Source of the DNA: Schlegelella_A sp965246805
GTDB lineage: Bacteria; Pseudomonadota; Gammaproteobacteria; Burkholderiales; Burkholderiaceae_C
NCBI GenBank assembly: GCA_965246805.1
Contig: CBDFFO010000009.1
Location: 62,001-126,000 of the forward strand
Reading direction: 5' to 3'
Length of the DNA: 64,000 nt
Below, in pieces: positions 1-8,970 of this stretch (its first letter is position 1; each line of letters opens with the position of its first letter). Both the position numbers and the translations under genes were made by a program. The notes beneath the pieces are model-generated. The model saw only the letters and a program-made list of their open reading frames with translations, did not search any database and was not told where the DNA came from.

Positions 1-139
1 GCGCGTCGAGTGTGCCGGTGAAGATCGACACCCGATGACCCTGCGCCCGCAGCGCCACGCGCATCCAGTGCACGTAGGTCACGATCCCGTTCGGATAGGT
101 TCCCAGCGGCCAGGACGGTGCGTAAAGAGCAACGTGCAT
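1..139 (-). CDS. Glycosyltransferase family 4-like protein, N-terminal fragment (truncated by window edge)
   Basis: Only the first 46 or so residues are present. They begin MHVALYAPSWPLGTYPNGIV and continue with a stretch like WMRVALRAQGHRVSIFTGT. This resembles the opening beta-strand, glycine loop and first helix of a GT-B (GT4-type) glycosyltransferase, which transfers a sugar from a nucleotide donor in the cytoplasm. The ATG overlaps the stop codon of the upstream ABC ATPase gene in a TGATG arrangement, so translation is probably coupled and the gene belongs to the same polysaccharide operon. The family call rests on a short stretch and on context; sugar specificity cannot be inferred. 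Confidence 0.6.
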   Translation of the reverse strand, partial: MHVALYAPSWPLGTYPNGIVTYVHWMRVALRAQGHRVSIFTGTLDA

Positions 140-1386
140 CAGACCAGTTCGCATCCATCGACGAAGCGCGCAACCCCGTGTTCACTGGTGTAGGGCAGCT
201 GGCCACCGGGCACCAACGCCGGCAGCACCTCGAACTCGAAGAAGCTGTCGGCCTCCATGTACTTGGTGCCGTCGTGCGGCCGGTACACGTAGAGGCTGAC
301 CGAATAACGGCCCGGCATGAGCGACATTTGCGCGATGCGGTAGACGATCGTTCGGCTGTCTCCCAGGTGAAACGCCTCGATGCCTTCTTCCGATGTGTTC
401 AGCGACGACACCAGCGCGCCGAGTTCGTCGTATACGCGAACCACGAGGGCGGCCATCTCGAAGCCTTGCTTGGCGCCGATGCGGACCCGGATCTGGCACG
501 GCTGAAGGAAGTGCACGACCGAGGTGGCCCCGCCATCGGCCGAATCGTGGATGCCGGCTTCCAGGACATCGATGCCGTAACGCGAGACGACGGCACCCTG
601 TTTGCCGTCCGTCGTCGGCTTCAGGTATTCGGCGATGATGGCGTTCACGTTGCCCTGTGCGGCCACCGCGCCGCGAACAAGATAGACGCACGATGAGCAC
701 AACGCGCGCACCGCGCCCATGTTGTGGCTCACGAAGACCACGGTGCGATGGCCTGAGCGGGCAATGTCTTTCATCTTGCCGATGCACTTCTGCTGGAACT
801 GCGTGTCGCCGACGGCCAGCACCTCGTCGACGATCAGGATTTCGGGCTCTAGGTGAGCCGCGACGGCGAAGGCGAGCCTGACGTACATCCCGCTGCTGTA
901 CCGCTTGACCGGCGTGTCGAGGAATTTTTCGACCTCGGCGAAGTCGACGATCTCGTCGAACTTCGAGTCGATCTCGCGACGGCGCATGCCGAGGATGGAA
1001 CCGTTGAGGTAGACGTTCTCGCGGCCGCTCAATTCGGGATGAAAGCCCGTTCCCACCTCGAGCAGCGACGCGACGCGGCCGCGCATCACCGCGCGCCCTT
1101 CGGTCGGCTCGACGATCCGCGACAGGATTTTCAACAACGTACTCTTGCCCGCGCCATTGCGGCCGATGATGCCGACCACCTCGCCTTCGGGAACGTCGAA
1201 CGAGACGTTGCGCAGCGCCCAGAACTCCTCCATCGTCGCGTCGGTGCCCTGCAGTTGCCGGAGCCGTTTGAACGGCGACGCGAACACCGACGTCAGCGCG
1301 GCGCGGAACGAATCGTGCTGCGTGCCGGCATGGTCGAGTCGGTAGAGCTTGCCGAGGGCTTCGACACTGATCGCGGGTTGGGTCAT
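139..1386 (-). CDS. Polysaccharide/O-antigen ABC transporter ATP-binding protein, Wzt-type
   Basis: This 415-residue protein has the nucleotide-binding domain of a polysaccharide exporter. It shows Walker A GRNGAGKST near residues 75-83, the signature YSSGM near 163-167 and Walker B LIVDE near 184-188, followed by about 180 further residues. Wzt proteins carry such a C-terminal extension as a carbohydrate-recognition domain that reads the polymer end before export; assigning that role here is inference. The reading frame stays open upstream, but the ATG at 1386 sits four bases after the permease stop and begins the conserved MTQPAISVEALGKLYR region, so it is preferred. With the permease next door it would energise export of a lipid-linked glycan across the inner membrane. 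Confidence 0.87.
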   Translation of the reverse strand: MTQPAISVEALGKLYRLDHAGTQHDSFRAALTSVFASPFKRLRQLQGTDATMEEFWALRNVSFDVPEGEVVGIIGRNGAGKSTLLKILSRIVEPTEGRAVMRGRVASLLEVGTGFHPELSGRENVYLNGSILGMRRREIDSKFDEIVDFAEVEKFLDTPVKRYSSGMYVRLAFAVAAHLEPEILIVDEVLAVGDTQFQQKCIGKMKDIARSGHRTVVFVSHNMGAVRALCSSCVYLVRGAVAAQGNVNAIIAEYLKPTTDGKQGAVVSRYGIDVLEAGIHDSADGGATSVVHFLQPCQIRVRIGAKQGFEMAALVVRVYDELGALVSSLNTSEEGIEAFHLGDSRTIVYRIAQMSLMPGRYSVSLYVYRPHDGTKYMEADSFFEFEVLPALVPGGQLPYTSEHGVARFVDGCELV

Positions 1387-1390
1387 GGCG

Positions 1391-2269
1391 TCAGGCGACG
1401 TCGGCGAAACGACGCTCGGTCTTTCGAAAGTAGAACAAGCCGAACACCAGCAGCACCAGCGACGAGGCGCTCGACACCGCCAGCGTCGTGAAGTTCCAAG
1501 GCAGTCCGAGGAGTGCCGAGCGGAAGGCATCGATGATGCCGGCCATCGGATTCAGCGCGAGCAGCCACTGGTATCGGGCGGGCACCGCACTGACCGGATA
1601 GATCACCGGGCTGATGTACATCCACGACTGGATCATGAACGGGACGACATATCTGAAGTCCCGATAGGTCACCGTGAGTGCGGCCAGCGCCAGACCGACA
1701 CCGAGGGCGGCGGCCGTCGTCAGCACGACCAGCAGCGGGACGGCGAGGAAGCCCCAGTTGGGCGCCATGCCGTAGAACACCATGATGCCGAGAAACACCA
1801 GTCCCGAGATGCCGAGATCGATCAGCCCGCCACCCACCGCCGATCCCGGTACGAACAGGCGCGGCAGATAGATCTTGGTCAGCAGCGCTTGCTGGCTGAT
1901 CAGGCTGCCGCTCGCCTGGCCGACCGCATTGGAGAAGAACGTCCACGGCAGGAGTCCTGCGAATACGAACACGGCGTAGGGCAGACCTTCGGAAGGAATC
2001 TTGGCCAGCTGGCCGAAGACGATCGTGAAGATCACCATCGTGAACAACGGCTGCAGCGCGGCCCAGAGCACCCCGAGCACGGTCTGCTTGTAGCGGACCT
2101 TGACGTCGCGCAGGATCAGGAACGCGAGGATCTCGCGCGTCACCCACAGCTCGCGCCAGTCGATGGCGATCCATCCTGGCCGCGGCCTGATGACGAGTTC
2201 GCGTGGTGAGGGTTCGGAGATGGCGGATACGGGGATGGTCACGGCGTCACGGTCGAAGGGTTGGTTCAT
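1391..2269 (-). CDS. Polysaccharide ABC transporter permease, Wzm-type
   Basis: This 292-residue protein has about six hydrophobic segments and belongs to the ABC-2 permease family. A cytoplasmic N-terminus leads into a segment around LRDVKVRYKQTVLGVLWA, which is typical of Wzm/KpsM/TagG exporters. Two copies would form the membrane channel for an undecaprenyl-linked polysaccharide, with the ATPase encoded four bases downstream as partner. The gene lies between the Wzy/ligase-like gene and the ATPase on the same strand. ABC-type glycan export beside an exosortase/EpsE-EpsF locus is noteworthy, because the latter normally goes with Wzx/Wzy export. Confidence 0.88.
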   Translation of the reverse strand: MNQPFDRDAVTIPVSAISEPSPRELVIRPRPGWIAIDWRELWVTREILAFLILRDVKVRYKQTVLGVLWAALQPLFTMVIFTIVFGQLAKIPSEGLPYAVFVFAGLLPWTFFSNAVGQASGSLISQQALLTKIYLPRLFVPGSAVGGGLIDLGISGLVFLGIMVFYGMAPNWGFLAVPLLVVLTTAAALGVGLALAALTVTYRDFRYVVPFMIQSWMYISPVIYPVSAVPARYQWLLALNPMAGIIDAFRSALLGLPWNFTTLAVSSASSLVLLVFGLFYFRKTERRFADVA

Positions 2270-2305
2270 TCGTCATCGCCAGGCCCGGGGAGGGGCTCAG
2301 GGGCT

Positions 2306-3826
2306 TCAGCGATAGGCCGCGCGCGCGGTACCGGGTGCAGCGGGCGATCGTGTCGCGATCGTGTTCGCGCGTGCCCCACGCGCCAAACTGGCGAAGGCGC
2401 AGAGCATGCCCGCAAGCACGTATTCCACCCAGTCGACGCTCGCGGTGGCCATGAAGAAGAGGCTTCCGATCATGCAGGCGACGAGCGCCGCGCCGATCGA
2501 TGAGAGATCGGGATCGCTCGAACGTGCGACGCGCAGGCGAGCGATGCTGCGAATCATCGGGCCCGCGAGCAGCGTCGCGAAGCACGCGAGACCGGTCAGG
2601 CCGGAGAAGAGCGCCACCGCCGCATAGGCGTTCATCAAATCGATGATGCCCTGACCTTGCCGGAGATCCTCCATGTGCGCGAGCACGAACGGATCGCCGA
2701 GGAGCGGGTTTTGCAGGATGAGACGAAATGACTCTTGCGCCAGTTGCTGTCGGTAGAGCACGTTGGCTTGATCGGCCGACCCGATGAACGGCAGGACATC
2801 GATGATTTTCGAGCCCACAGGCGTCATGGCGACGAGGCCGCCGAGCAACGCGACCGCAGCCAGTCCCTTCAGAAAAGTGGTGGCTCCGCCGGGCGACAAC
2901 AGCAGATAGGAAAAATAGACCAGCAGCGCTGTCAGCCAGGGACCCCTCGAGTGGCTCGCATAGATGCCCAGGCAGAGAACCGCCGTGGTCGCCCACCGCA
3001 TCGGGCGCGACGCGATCTGGCCGCGCAGATGCAGCCAGAACCCGAAGGCCATCGCGGTCGCGTAGCCGAAGGTCAGCGAATGCCCCGCCGATGCCTGGGC
3101 GCGAAGGGTGTCGCCGCGCAGCAGGAAAGCGCCAAGGTTTTGCGCGCCCCAGCGCGGCCCCACCTGCTCGTAAAGGAGCCACCCCTTCACGGATTCGAAG
3201 ACGCCGATCGTCGCGTAGATCGCCGCGCAAAGCACGAAGACGGTCATCGCGTCGACAAGGGCGTTGCGCTCGACCAGCGCTCGACTGAACACGTAGAACA
3301 CGAGCAGCACGTCGAGCGATGAGAGGAACGCACGACGCATCGTGGCGGTCGACGATTCGTACGGCAGCGCCAGCACGATCTGCAGGCCGAGGTAGGCCAC
3401 GACCGCAACGTCGAACAGATTCCATTTTCTGGACAGGCCCTGGTCGTTTCGCCTGAACAATTGCAGAGCCACTGGCAGCAGCACGACCAGCGCGAGCAGG
3501 CGGCCTTGCGTCATCGGGAACAGCTGGTTCACGCCGACCACCGGGACGTAGAGATAGATCGGCGGGATGACGCCATAGGCCAACAGGTAGAGCGCTGCGG
3601 GGTGGGCGTCACGGCGCGCGGCCCAAATGAGAAGGACGGCCGCGAACACGACGTAGAGCCAGAAATTCGGGCAGAGAAAAGCCACGGCCGTCAGCGTGAG
3701 CCATACCCCGCGCCTGCGTTCGAAATCTTCTGCACGCATGAAATGCAGACAGGCCGGGCGCGCCAACTTGAAGATCACCAGGGCGATGCCCAGAATGACC
3801 ACCAGGTCCTTGACAGCTTGGAACAT
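2306..3826 (-). CDS. O-antigen ligase / polymerase-like polytopic membrane protein
   Basis: This 506-residue, strongly hydrophobic protein has roughly ten to twelve predicted membrane segments. A segment with HSRGPWLTALLVY lies in the middle, a hallmark of the O-antigen ligase/Wzy_C family. Members either polymerise repeat units (Wzy) or ligate polymer to an acceptor (WaaL) at the periplasmic face; sequence alone does not decide which. The gene sits between an oxygenase-like gene and an ABC exporter in the exopolysaccharide operon, which favours glycan assembly. A gap of 36 bases separates it from the permease. The start at 3826 has no obvious ribosome binding site, so it may be a few codons off. 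Confidence 0.8.
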   Translation of the reverse strand: MFQAVKDLVVILGIALVIFKLARPACLHFMRAEDFERRRGVWLTLTAVAFLCPNFWLYVVFAAVLLIWAARRDAHPAALYLLAYGVIPPIYLYVPVVGVNQLFPMTQGRLLALVVLLPVALQLFRRNDQGLSRKWNLFDVAVVAYLGLQIVLALPYESSTATMRRAFLSSLDVLLVFYVFSRALVERNALVDAMTVFVLCAAIYATIGVFESVKGWLLYEQVGPRWGAQNLGAFLLRGDTLRAQASAGHSLTFGYATAMAFGFWLHLRGQIASRPMRWATTAVLCLGIYASHSRGPWLTALLVYFSYLLLSPGGATTFLKGLAAVALLGGLVAMTPVGSKIIDVLPFIGSADQANVLYRQQLAQESFRLILQNPLLGDPFVLAHMEDLRQGQGIIDLMNAYAAVALFSGLTGLACFATLLAGPMIRSIARLRVARSSDPDLSSIGAALVACMIGSLFFMATASVDWVEYVLAGMLCAFASLARGARANTIATRSPAAPGTARAAYR

Positions 3827-3917
3827 GTGGAAGGCGTTGCTTTAAGCGCCACGGCGCCGGTCGCACGCGTCCGCGCGACCGCCTGGCAGGCCTGTGACTG
3901 CTTGACCGGCCAAGCCC

Positions 3918-4832
3918 TCAGCCCCGCTTCAGCCGGCGCCGCGCAGCGAACACATAACGCTGGAGGGCGGGCGGCACCCATTGACGAATGTGCTGCTCGA
4001 AGCGCAGGCCACGGGCCTCGCGGCGGTTGTCGGAGCTGTCGCCGGGACGAGCCTGGTACATCGTCGAGGTATTCGGCGTTTCGTTGTAGATCTGGCGCGA
4101 CGCCGTGTAGTAGTAGAGCGCCATCGAACGCCGGAACACGCCGTCGGGGGTCGTCAGCGGGTCCGGGTGTCCGTGATAAGAAGTCGCGTCGGTGTTGAAG
4201 ATCACGCAGCGATTGAAGAGCGGCGCCACCTCGCGCTGCTTCTCCTTCATGTCTCGGCTCCACAGTTCGAGATGGCCGCCGTACGCGTCGTCCCACTGCT
4301 CGTTCAGGTAGACGATCACGTTCAGCCGGCGGTGCAGGTGCAACTGTTCGTTGAGCCGGAAGTCGGCATGGATGCCGAGTTTCCCGCCGCGCCCCGTCTC
4401 GTGATAGCCGCCGCCGTTGAAGTACGGATCCGGGATGAGCGCCGGGATCGCGGTGAGTCCTTCCAGAAACTGCAGCACAGGCCGCGAATTGAAGAACTGG
4501 AACAACTGGCGCGCCTGCCCATCGCATTCGTCGGGCAGGATCTGGCGCTTGTGGAGACCCGCATAGCCCATATCGAAAACGCGGTCCGAGGCCAGTGCCG
4601 CGACCGGAAAGTGCTGCAGCGCGAGGCGCGCGACAGGTTCCGGCAAAAAATGGTCTATCACCAGATGCGGAAACGGCTCGGCGAAGCAATAGTCGGCTGC
4701 GAGCTCCTCGCCGATCGTGCGCGCGATGTCGGCGTCAAGCGACAACCCATCGGTAGAGTCGATTGGAAGAACCGGATTCAATTCAGCCACCCTGCTGGAA
4801 ATACCAACGCCACCGATCGAGTTCGATGGCAT
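3918..4832 (-). CDS. 2-oxoglutarate/Fe(II)-dependent oxygenase-like protein
   Basis: The protein shows the double-stranded beta-helix motifs of 2OG-Fe(II) oxygenases: an HxD pair in GIHADFRLN, the strand LNVIVYLNEQWD, a GGHLELW segment and a distal histidine in TSYHGHPDP. The N-terminal part (FPHLVIDHFLPEPVA) is typical of the SM-20/prolyl-4-hydroxylase-like group found in glycan clusters. It would use iron, oxygen and 2-oxoglutarate to hydroxylate a substrate; a sugar or lipid of the local polysaccharide is plausible but unproven. The frame remains open to an ATG at 4985. That extra N-terminus is arginine-rich and without family resemblance, so the ATG at 4832 (MPSNSIGG) is used. About 190 bases then separate it from divergent epsI; no clear promoter is seen there. 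Confidence 0.75.
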   Translation of the reverse strand: MPSNSIGGVGISSRVAELNPVLPIDSTDGLSLDADIARTIGEELAADYCFAEPFPHLVIDHFLPEPVARLALQHFPVAALASDRVFDMGYAGLHKRQILPDECDGQARQLFQFFNSRPVLQFLEGLTAIPALIPDPYFNGGGYHETGRGGKLGIHADFRLNEQLHLHRRLNVIVYLNEQWDDAYGGHLELWSRDMKEKQREVAPLFNRCVIFNTDATSYHGHPDPLTTPDGVFRRSMALYYYTASRQIYNETPNTSTMYQARPGDSSDNRREARGLRFEQHIRQWVPPALQRYVFAARRRLKRG

Positions 4833-5021
4833 CGTTCGATTGTCGTCGGTGATACCGCGGAGCGCGCTTTCGAAGCAAGAACCATGAACGGTTGCACGCG
4901 CCCCGGAGAATGAATGCCGCGCCCGGGCGATGCCACGGTCGACAATACGAGACCGAGCCCGCTGCCTCTCTCGCGGTTCCGACATTCAAATTGAAGCACG
5001 GCTCTTCATCCAGACAGATTC

Positions 5022-5720
5022 ATGAAAATAGCCCGGTCCGCATGGCTGCTCGCCATCCTCATGTGCGGTGTCGCCATCGCAGGTATCGCGGGTCGGCCGG
5101 GTCTGAAGGCGGCCGACAAGGGCAAATCGATGTCTTTGGAACAGGTGGTTCCGAGAGAGTTCGGCGAGTGGACGGAGCTTCCCGATCAATCGACGCTGGT
5201 CGTGAACCCGCAAACGCGGCAGACCCTCGACCGGATCTACAGCCAGGTGCTGACGCGTACCTACAGCCATAGCTCCGGGTACCGCGTGATGCTGTCGATC
5301 GCGTATGGAGACGACCAGCGCGGCGGCCTGCAAGCCCATCGACCCGAGATCTGTTATCCGGCACAAGGGTTCCAGCTCGGCAAGGTGGCGGACGTTGCGT
5401 TGGCCACGTCGTTCGGCAGCATCGATGCTCGCCGATTGAGCACCTCGCTCGGCGCCCGCAACGAGCCGGTCACGTACTGGTTGACCATCGGCAACGAGGT
5501 GATCAAGAGCCGCTTCGAAAAGCGGATGGCGGAAATCCGGCTTGGCTTGACGGGGCAGATTCCGGATGGGCTCATCTTTCGAGTTTCTTCCATTGACGTC
5601 GATGATGGTCGGGCCTTCTCGATGCAGAACAGGTTCATTGCTGACATGGTGGCCGCGGTGCCTGAGAAGGTCCGCAGGCAGCTGAGCGGCCTTGCGTCGA
5701 CCCTGCCGCAACCCGGTTGA
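5022..5720 (+). CDS. epsI: Exosortase-associated protein EpsI
   Basis: This 232-residue protein has one N-terminal membrane anchor (about residues 7-24) followed by an exported domain with the family motif HRPEICYPAQG at 106-116. EpsI proteins accompany exosortases and are needed for exopolysaccharide production, but their biochemical role is not settled. In related loci epsI normally follows xrtB on the same strand. Here it is on the opposite strand and the two stop codons abut exactly, forming TGATCA at 5718-5723. It must therefore have its own promoter between 4833 and 5021, where I see no confident elements. The family call is firm; regulation is unknown. Confidence 0.9.
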   Translation: MKIARSAWLLAILMCGVAIAGIAGRPGLKAADKGKSMSLEQVVPREFGEWTELPDQSTLVVNPQTRQTLDRIYSQVLTRTYSHSSGYRVMLSIAYGDDQRGGLQAHRPEICYPAQGFQLGKVADVALATSFGSIDARRLSTSLGARNEPVTYWLTIGNEVIKSRFEKRMAEIRLGLTGQIPDGLIFRVSSIDVDDGRAFSMQNRFIADMVAAVPEKVRRQLSGLASTLPQPG

Positions 5721-6638
5721 TCAGGCCGGTGTGGTGAAGCGACGCGGGCGTTCCGTCGGCGCCGAAACCGTACCCAGCCACCGTCGCAATCCGGCGTCGA
5801 GCGCGAACAAGGAAGCGAGAGCCACCAGCATCAACACGATGCCGGCCGCGCCGTGAAGGAAGCCCTGGCCCGCTTCATCGCCGAAGTGGTACGTGACAAG
5901 CACCAGCACCATCACTCGGACGATGTTCGCGATGAACGCGATGGGCAAGATGCTCGCCAGCATGATCGCGATGTGAAGTCGGCTTCGCCCGCCGATCAGG
6001 TGCATGAACAAGGTGCCGAGCGCCGCCAGGCTGAACATCGAATGCAACCCGGAGCACGCGTCGGCCACGAGCATCTGGTACTGGCCGATGTTCAGCACGA
6101 CGCCATTGCGAGAAATCGGGTAGCCGACCCGATACAGCACTTCGACGACGATCGACGAGATCCATTGCTTCAACGGGCCGGTCAGCGTGTCGACGAGCGT
6201 CGCGGGCAACGGAATCATGAAGACGAAGTAAGCCAGCGCGAACCAGGCCACGCGCACCGCGGGCCGTCCCTTCAGGATCAGCAACACGCTCGCGAAGATG
6301 AACGGTTGCGAGGCGAATGCGAGGCTCGAGATACCGAACAGCTGGCCGGCCAGATAGATCAGCGACCCGATCGCGAAGAGCGGCCAGCCCCAGCCCGGCG
6401 ACGGCTTGGCGGCCACACGGGCGATCTCGCTGCGCAGACCCCAGAACAGCCACACCATCACCGCGAGCACCAGCGCCCCGTGTGATTGATCCTCGTCCCG
6501 CCACACACCGTTGACAGCGGCCCAGTACACGGGCAGGTACAACGCCGCCAGCCCGAGCCCGGCGATCACCCAACTCGCTGGCAAGGTCCGCGCGGGGGCG
6601 CCTGCGCCCGGCGATGCCGACATCAAGCCGGGCGTCAT
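5721..6638 (-). CDS. xrtB: Exosortase B, PEP-CTERM protein-sorting transpeptidase-like protease
   Basis: This 305-residue integral membrane protein has about eight hydrophobic segments. It carries the exosortase catalytic triad pattern: Cys195 in ADACSGLHS, Arg241 in NIVRVM and His262 in GFLHG. Exosortases are thought to recognise the C-terminal PEP-CTERM signal, cleave it and attach the protein to an extracellular anchor; this is established from family comparison rather than shown here. Translation starts at an ATG overlapping the epsG stop by four bases (ATGA), so it is coupled to epsG. A PEP-CTERM substrate is encoded about 4.5 kb away in the same locus. The convergent epsI ends at the adjacent base. 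Confidence 0.94.
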   Translation of the reverse strand: MTPGLMSASPGAGAPARTLPASWVIAGLGLAALYLPVYWAAVNGVWRDEDQSHGALVLAVMVWLFWGLRSEIARVAAKPSPGWGWPLFAIGSLIYLAGQLFGISSLAFASQPFIFASVLLILKGRPAVRVAWFALAYFVFMIPLPATLVDTLTGPLKQWISSIVVEVLYRVGYPISRNGVVLNIGQYQMLVADACSGLHSMFSLAALGTLFMHLIGGRSRLHIAIMLASILPIAFIANIVRVMVLVLVTYHFGDEAGQGFLHGAAGIVLMLVALASLFALDAGLRRWLGTVSAPTERPRRFTTPA

Positions 6639-7540
6639 TTCCGCTTCTTCTTTTCGAGTGGCACATCGTTCAGGACCGATCCGACGACGGCGACGCCGAC
6701 GTCCATCAGCCCCTGAACGACATCGGAGAACGACGACACGCGGGTCGAGCCACTGCGAGCCACGGCGACGGCCGCGCCCGTGCGCACGGCGATCATCGCG
6801 GCATCTTCGCCGCTGGCCATGGCCGGCGTGTCGATGATCACGACGTCATACGCGGCCCGGACTTGGATCAGCAGCTCGTCGAAGTTGACCCGGTTCAGCA
6901 GTTCCGGGGGGTTGGGCGGTGTGGGTCCCGCAGGCAGCACCGAAAGCCCGCCAAGATCGGGGATGCGGACGATCGTTTCTTCACTCGAGCGACCAGCCAG
7001 CAATGTCGACAAGCCGTGCTTGTTCTCGAGCATGAAAAGAAAGTGTTGCCGCGGTTCGCGCATGTCGGCGTCGATCAGCAACGTGCGTTCGCCCAACTGC
7101 GAAAACACGATCGCCAGGTTGGCCGCCAGATAGCTTCGACCGGCCCCACGGTCGGCACCAACGACGGTGAGCACCTGGCGTTCTTCGGCGCGATCGAACC
7201 AGCGCAACATCAGCTGGCTGCGAACCGCGCGCAACTGCTCGACGCGCGGGCTGAAGGGCTGATACGCGGCGATCAGTTCGTCGCTCAGCTGTCGGGCGTC
7301 GCCCGGCTTCTTGCGCAAATAGGCATAGGCGAATTGCCGCGACAGCGCGAACTGGATGTCGGCCTCGCTGATCAGGCCAAGCTTGACGGCCGCTTCGCCG
7401 AAACGCAGTTTTTCGCGCTTCTGGAATTCGAGAACGCGTTCTGCGTCCTCCATCGTGAGCTGGCCGTTGTCGATCAGGATCGTGCCGAGCGTGCGGTTCG
7501 CGCGTGGCGGCGCGCCCAGCATGGACACGTCGCGCCTCAT
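6635..7540 (-). CDS. epsG: Chain-length determinant protein tyrosine kinase-like ATPase EpsG
   Basis: This 301-residue cytoplasmic protein has an N-terminal GspE-N-like region (about residues 15-90) and a MinD/BY-kinase-type ATPase domain. The P-loop reads GADRGAGRS (128-136), with arginine where canonical Walker A has lysine. Walker A-prime is LLIDADMR and Walker B is VVIIDTPA. BY-kinases pair with Wzz-type proteins, here EpsF upstream, to control polymer length and export. The C-terminus ends in KKKRK and lacks the tyrosine cluster of classical Wzc/Ptk kinases. It overlaps epsF and xrtB by four bases each, so the three are translationally coupled. Confidence 0.9.
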   Translation of the reverse strand: MRRDVSMLGAPPRANRTLGTILIDNGQLTMEDAERVLEFQKREKLRFGEAAVKLGLISEADIQFALSRQFAYAYLRKKPGDARQLSDELIAAYQPFSPRVEQLRAVRSQLMLRWFDRAEERQVLTVVGADRGAGRSYLAANLAIVFSQLGERTLLIDADMREPRQHFLFMLENKHGLSTLLAGRSSEETIVRIPDLGGLSVLPAGPTPPNPPELLNRVNFDELLIQVRAAYDVVIIDTPAMASGEDAAMIAVRTGAAVAVARSGSTRVSSFSDVVQGLMDVGVAVVGSVLNDVPLEKKKRK

Positions 7541-8961
7541 GCACGCATCCCTGGGCCGGCGAGCGCCGGCCGAACGGGCTGGATCGAACTCACCATCAAC
7601 ATCCGGCGGAACACCGGACGCCGACTGCCCGCGGTGCGCAGCACGCCAATGACGGGCACGCCGGCAATCACGAGCAGGTCTTCCGGCGCGCGCACGCGTC
7701 GGTCGAGCAGCTCGATCGCGAACACGGCGATCAAACCCACCGCGAGCGCGCCGAGTATCGATGCGACCAAACCGGCAATGATGCGAGGCCGCGACGGCGT
7801 CAGCGGTTCGACCGCGGGACTGAGGATCCGGGTGTTGGCCTGGTTGTTCTGGCCTTCGAGATTGATCACCCCCAGGCGCTGAACGACGGCGTCGTAAGCC
7901 CTCTGCGACGACTCGACGTCGCGGACATAGACGGCGATCGCGTCGCGATCCGAGCGGAGCGACAGCAGCTGCTTCTTCTGGGCGTCGACCATCGCCTGCA
8001 GTCCGCCGACGCGCTGCGCGACCTCGCGATTCGTCGAGCCGGTGCCACCCGCGACGCGACGGGTCTCGGCGTTGATCTGCTGTTTCAGTTCGGCGATCTC
8101 CGCCTCGAGCTGGAGCCGGGACGGATGGTTCTTGCCGACGATGCTGCTGATCGACGTGAGCTTCGTCTGGGCGGCGGTCAACTGTCCCTTGAGGCTTTGA
8201 ACGGCACCGCTCGCCAGCACATCGGGCGAAGAATCCCGACCGGAGCCGCGCTGGCGCGACGCCGTGTCGAGCATCTCCGCCTGGGCGACGGCCAGTTGAC
8301 CCATCAGCGTGTTGTAGCGGGCGTTTTCCTGGTCCACCCGCTCGTCGCTCACGACGATGCCCTTGGTCTGCTGGAACTTCGACAGTTTTGCCTGCGCCTG
8401 TTCAAGATTCGCTCGCAGCGACTTCGCCTGCTCTTCGAGGAAGGCAGCAGACTGACGCGCCGGCGCGATGCGAAGGTCGACCGACACGTCCATGTAAGCC
8501 TGAGCAAAAGCGTTCGCTGCGGACTGCGCGAAAGCCGGATCACCCGACGAGAAGCCGATGTTGAGGATGTTGCTTCCCGGCGCCGGTTCGACCGACAGCC
8601 CACGTTGCAGGATGCCGGCGAAATACCGCTCGAGAGGCAACTTGGCGCCGGTGGCCTCGCGCCACTGCGCCACTGCGCCCGGGGATCTTTCGACGCCGAG
8701 GATCTTGACCGCGCGCGACGCGACACGCTCGCTGCGGATGATCTCGACCTGCGTGGCCATGTAGCTCGGTGCGGCAAGGCTTGGGGCCAGTGCGCCGAGC
8801 GCGGGATCGATCCGCAACTCGACGAGCAGCGAGGTCTCGGCGACATATTGGCGCGGCTGCAGCAGCGTGTAGCCGACGCCCGCGCTCGCGATCACGACGA
8901 ACAGGGCCAGCGCAGTCCACTTCCGTGCCCATGCGATCCGAAGGTATTGCATCAGTCCCAA
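7537..8961 (-). CDS. epsF: Chain-length determinant protein EpsF (Wzz/PCP family)
   Basis: This 474-residue inner-membrane protein has a membrane segment near residues 15-35 and a large periplasmic part. That part contains a Wzz domain, a long coiled-coil rich in Ala, Gln, Leu and Lys (about 165-320) and a GNVR-like region, and a second membrane segment lies near 390-415 in PRIIAGLVASILGALAVG. It would form the polysaccharide co-polymerase that sets chain length and bridges to the outer-membrane export protein EpsE, encoded nine bases upstream. The kinase-like EpsG follows with a 4-bp overlap. Unlike Wzc, the kinase domain is a separate protein. Confidence 0.92.
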   Translation of the reverse strand: MGLMQYLRIAWARKWTALALFVVIASAGVGYTLLQPRQYVAETSLLVELRIDPALGALAPSLAAPSYMATQVEIIRSERVASRAVKILGVERSPGAVAQWREATGAKLPLERYFAGILQRGLSVEPAPGSNILNIGFSSGDPAFAQSAANAFAQAYMDVSVDLRIAPARQSAAFLEEQAKSLRANLEQAQAKLSKFQQTKGIVVSDERVDQENARYNTLMGQLAVAQAEMLDTASRQRGSGRDSSPDVLASGAVQSLKGQLTAAQTKLTSISSIVGKNHPSRLQLEAEIAELKQQINAETRRVAGGTGSTNREVAQRVGGLQAMVDAQKKQLLSLRSDRDAIAVYVRDVESSQRAYDAVVQRLGVINLEGQNNQANTRILSPAVEPLTPSRPRIIAGLVASILGALAVGLIAVFAIELLDRRVRAPEDLLVIAGVPVIGVLRTAGSRRPVFRRMLMVSSIQPVRPALAGPGMRA

Positions 8962-8970
8962 GGCATCACC

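Noticed and set aside
4833..4985. N-terminal extension of the oxygenase-like gene to an ATG at 4985
   Set aside because: The 51 extra residues are arginine-rich, have no family resemblance and no ribosome binding site; the later ATG is preferred, though the choice is not certain.
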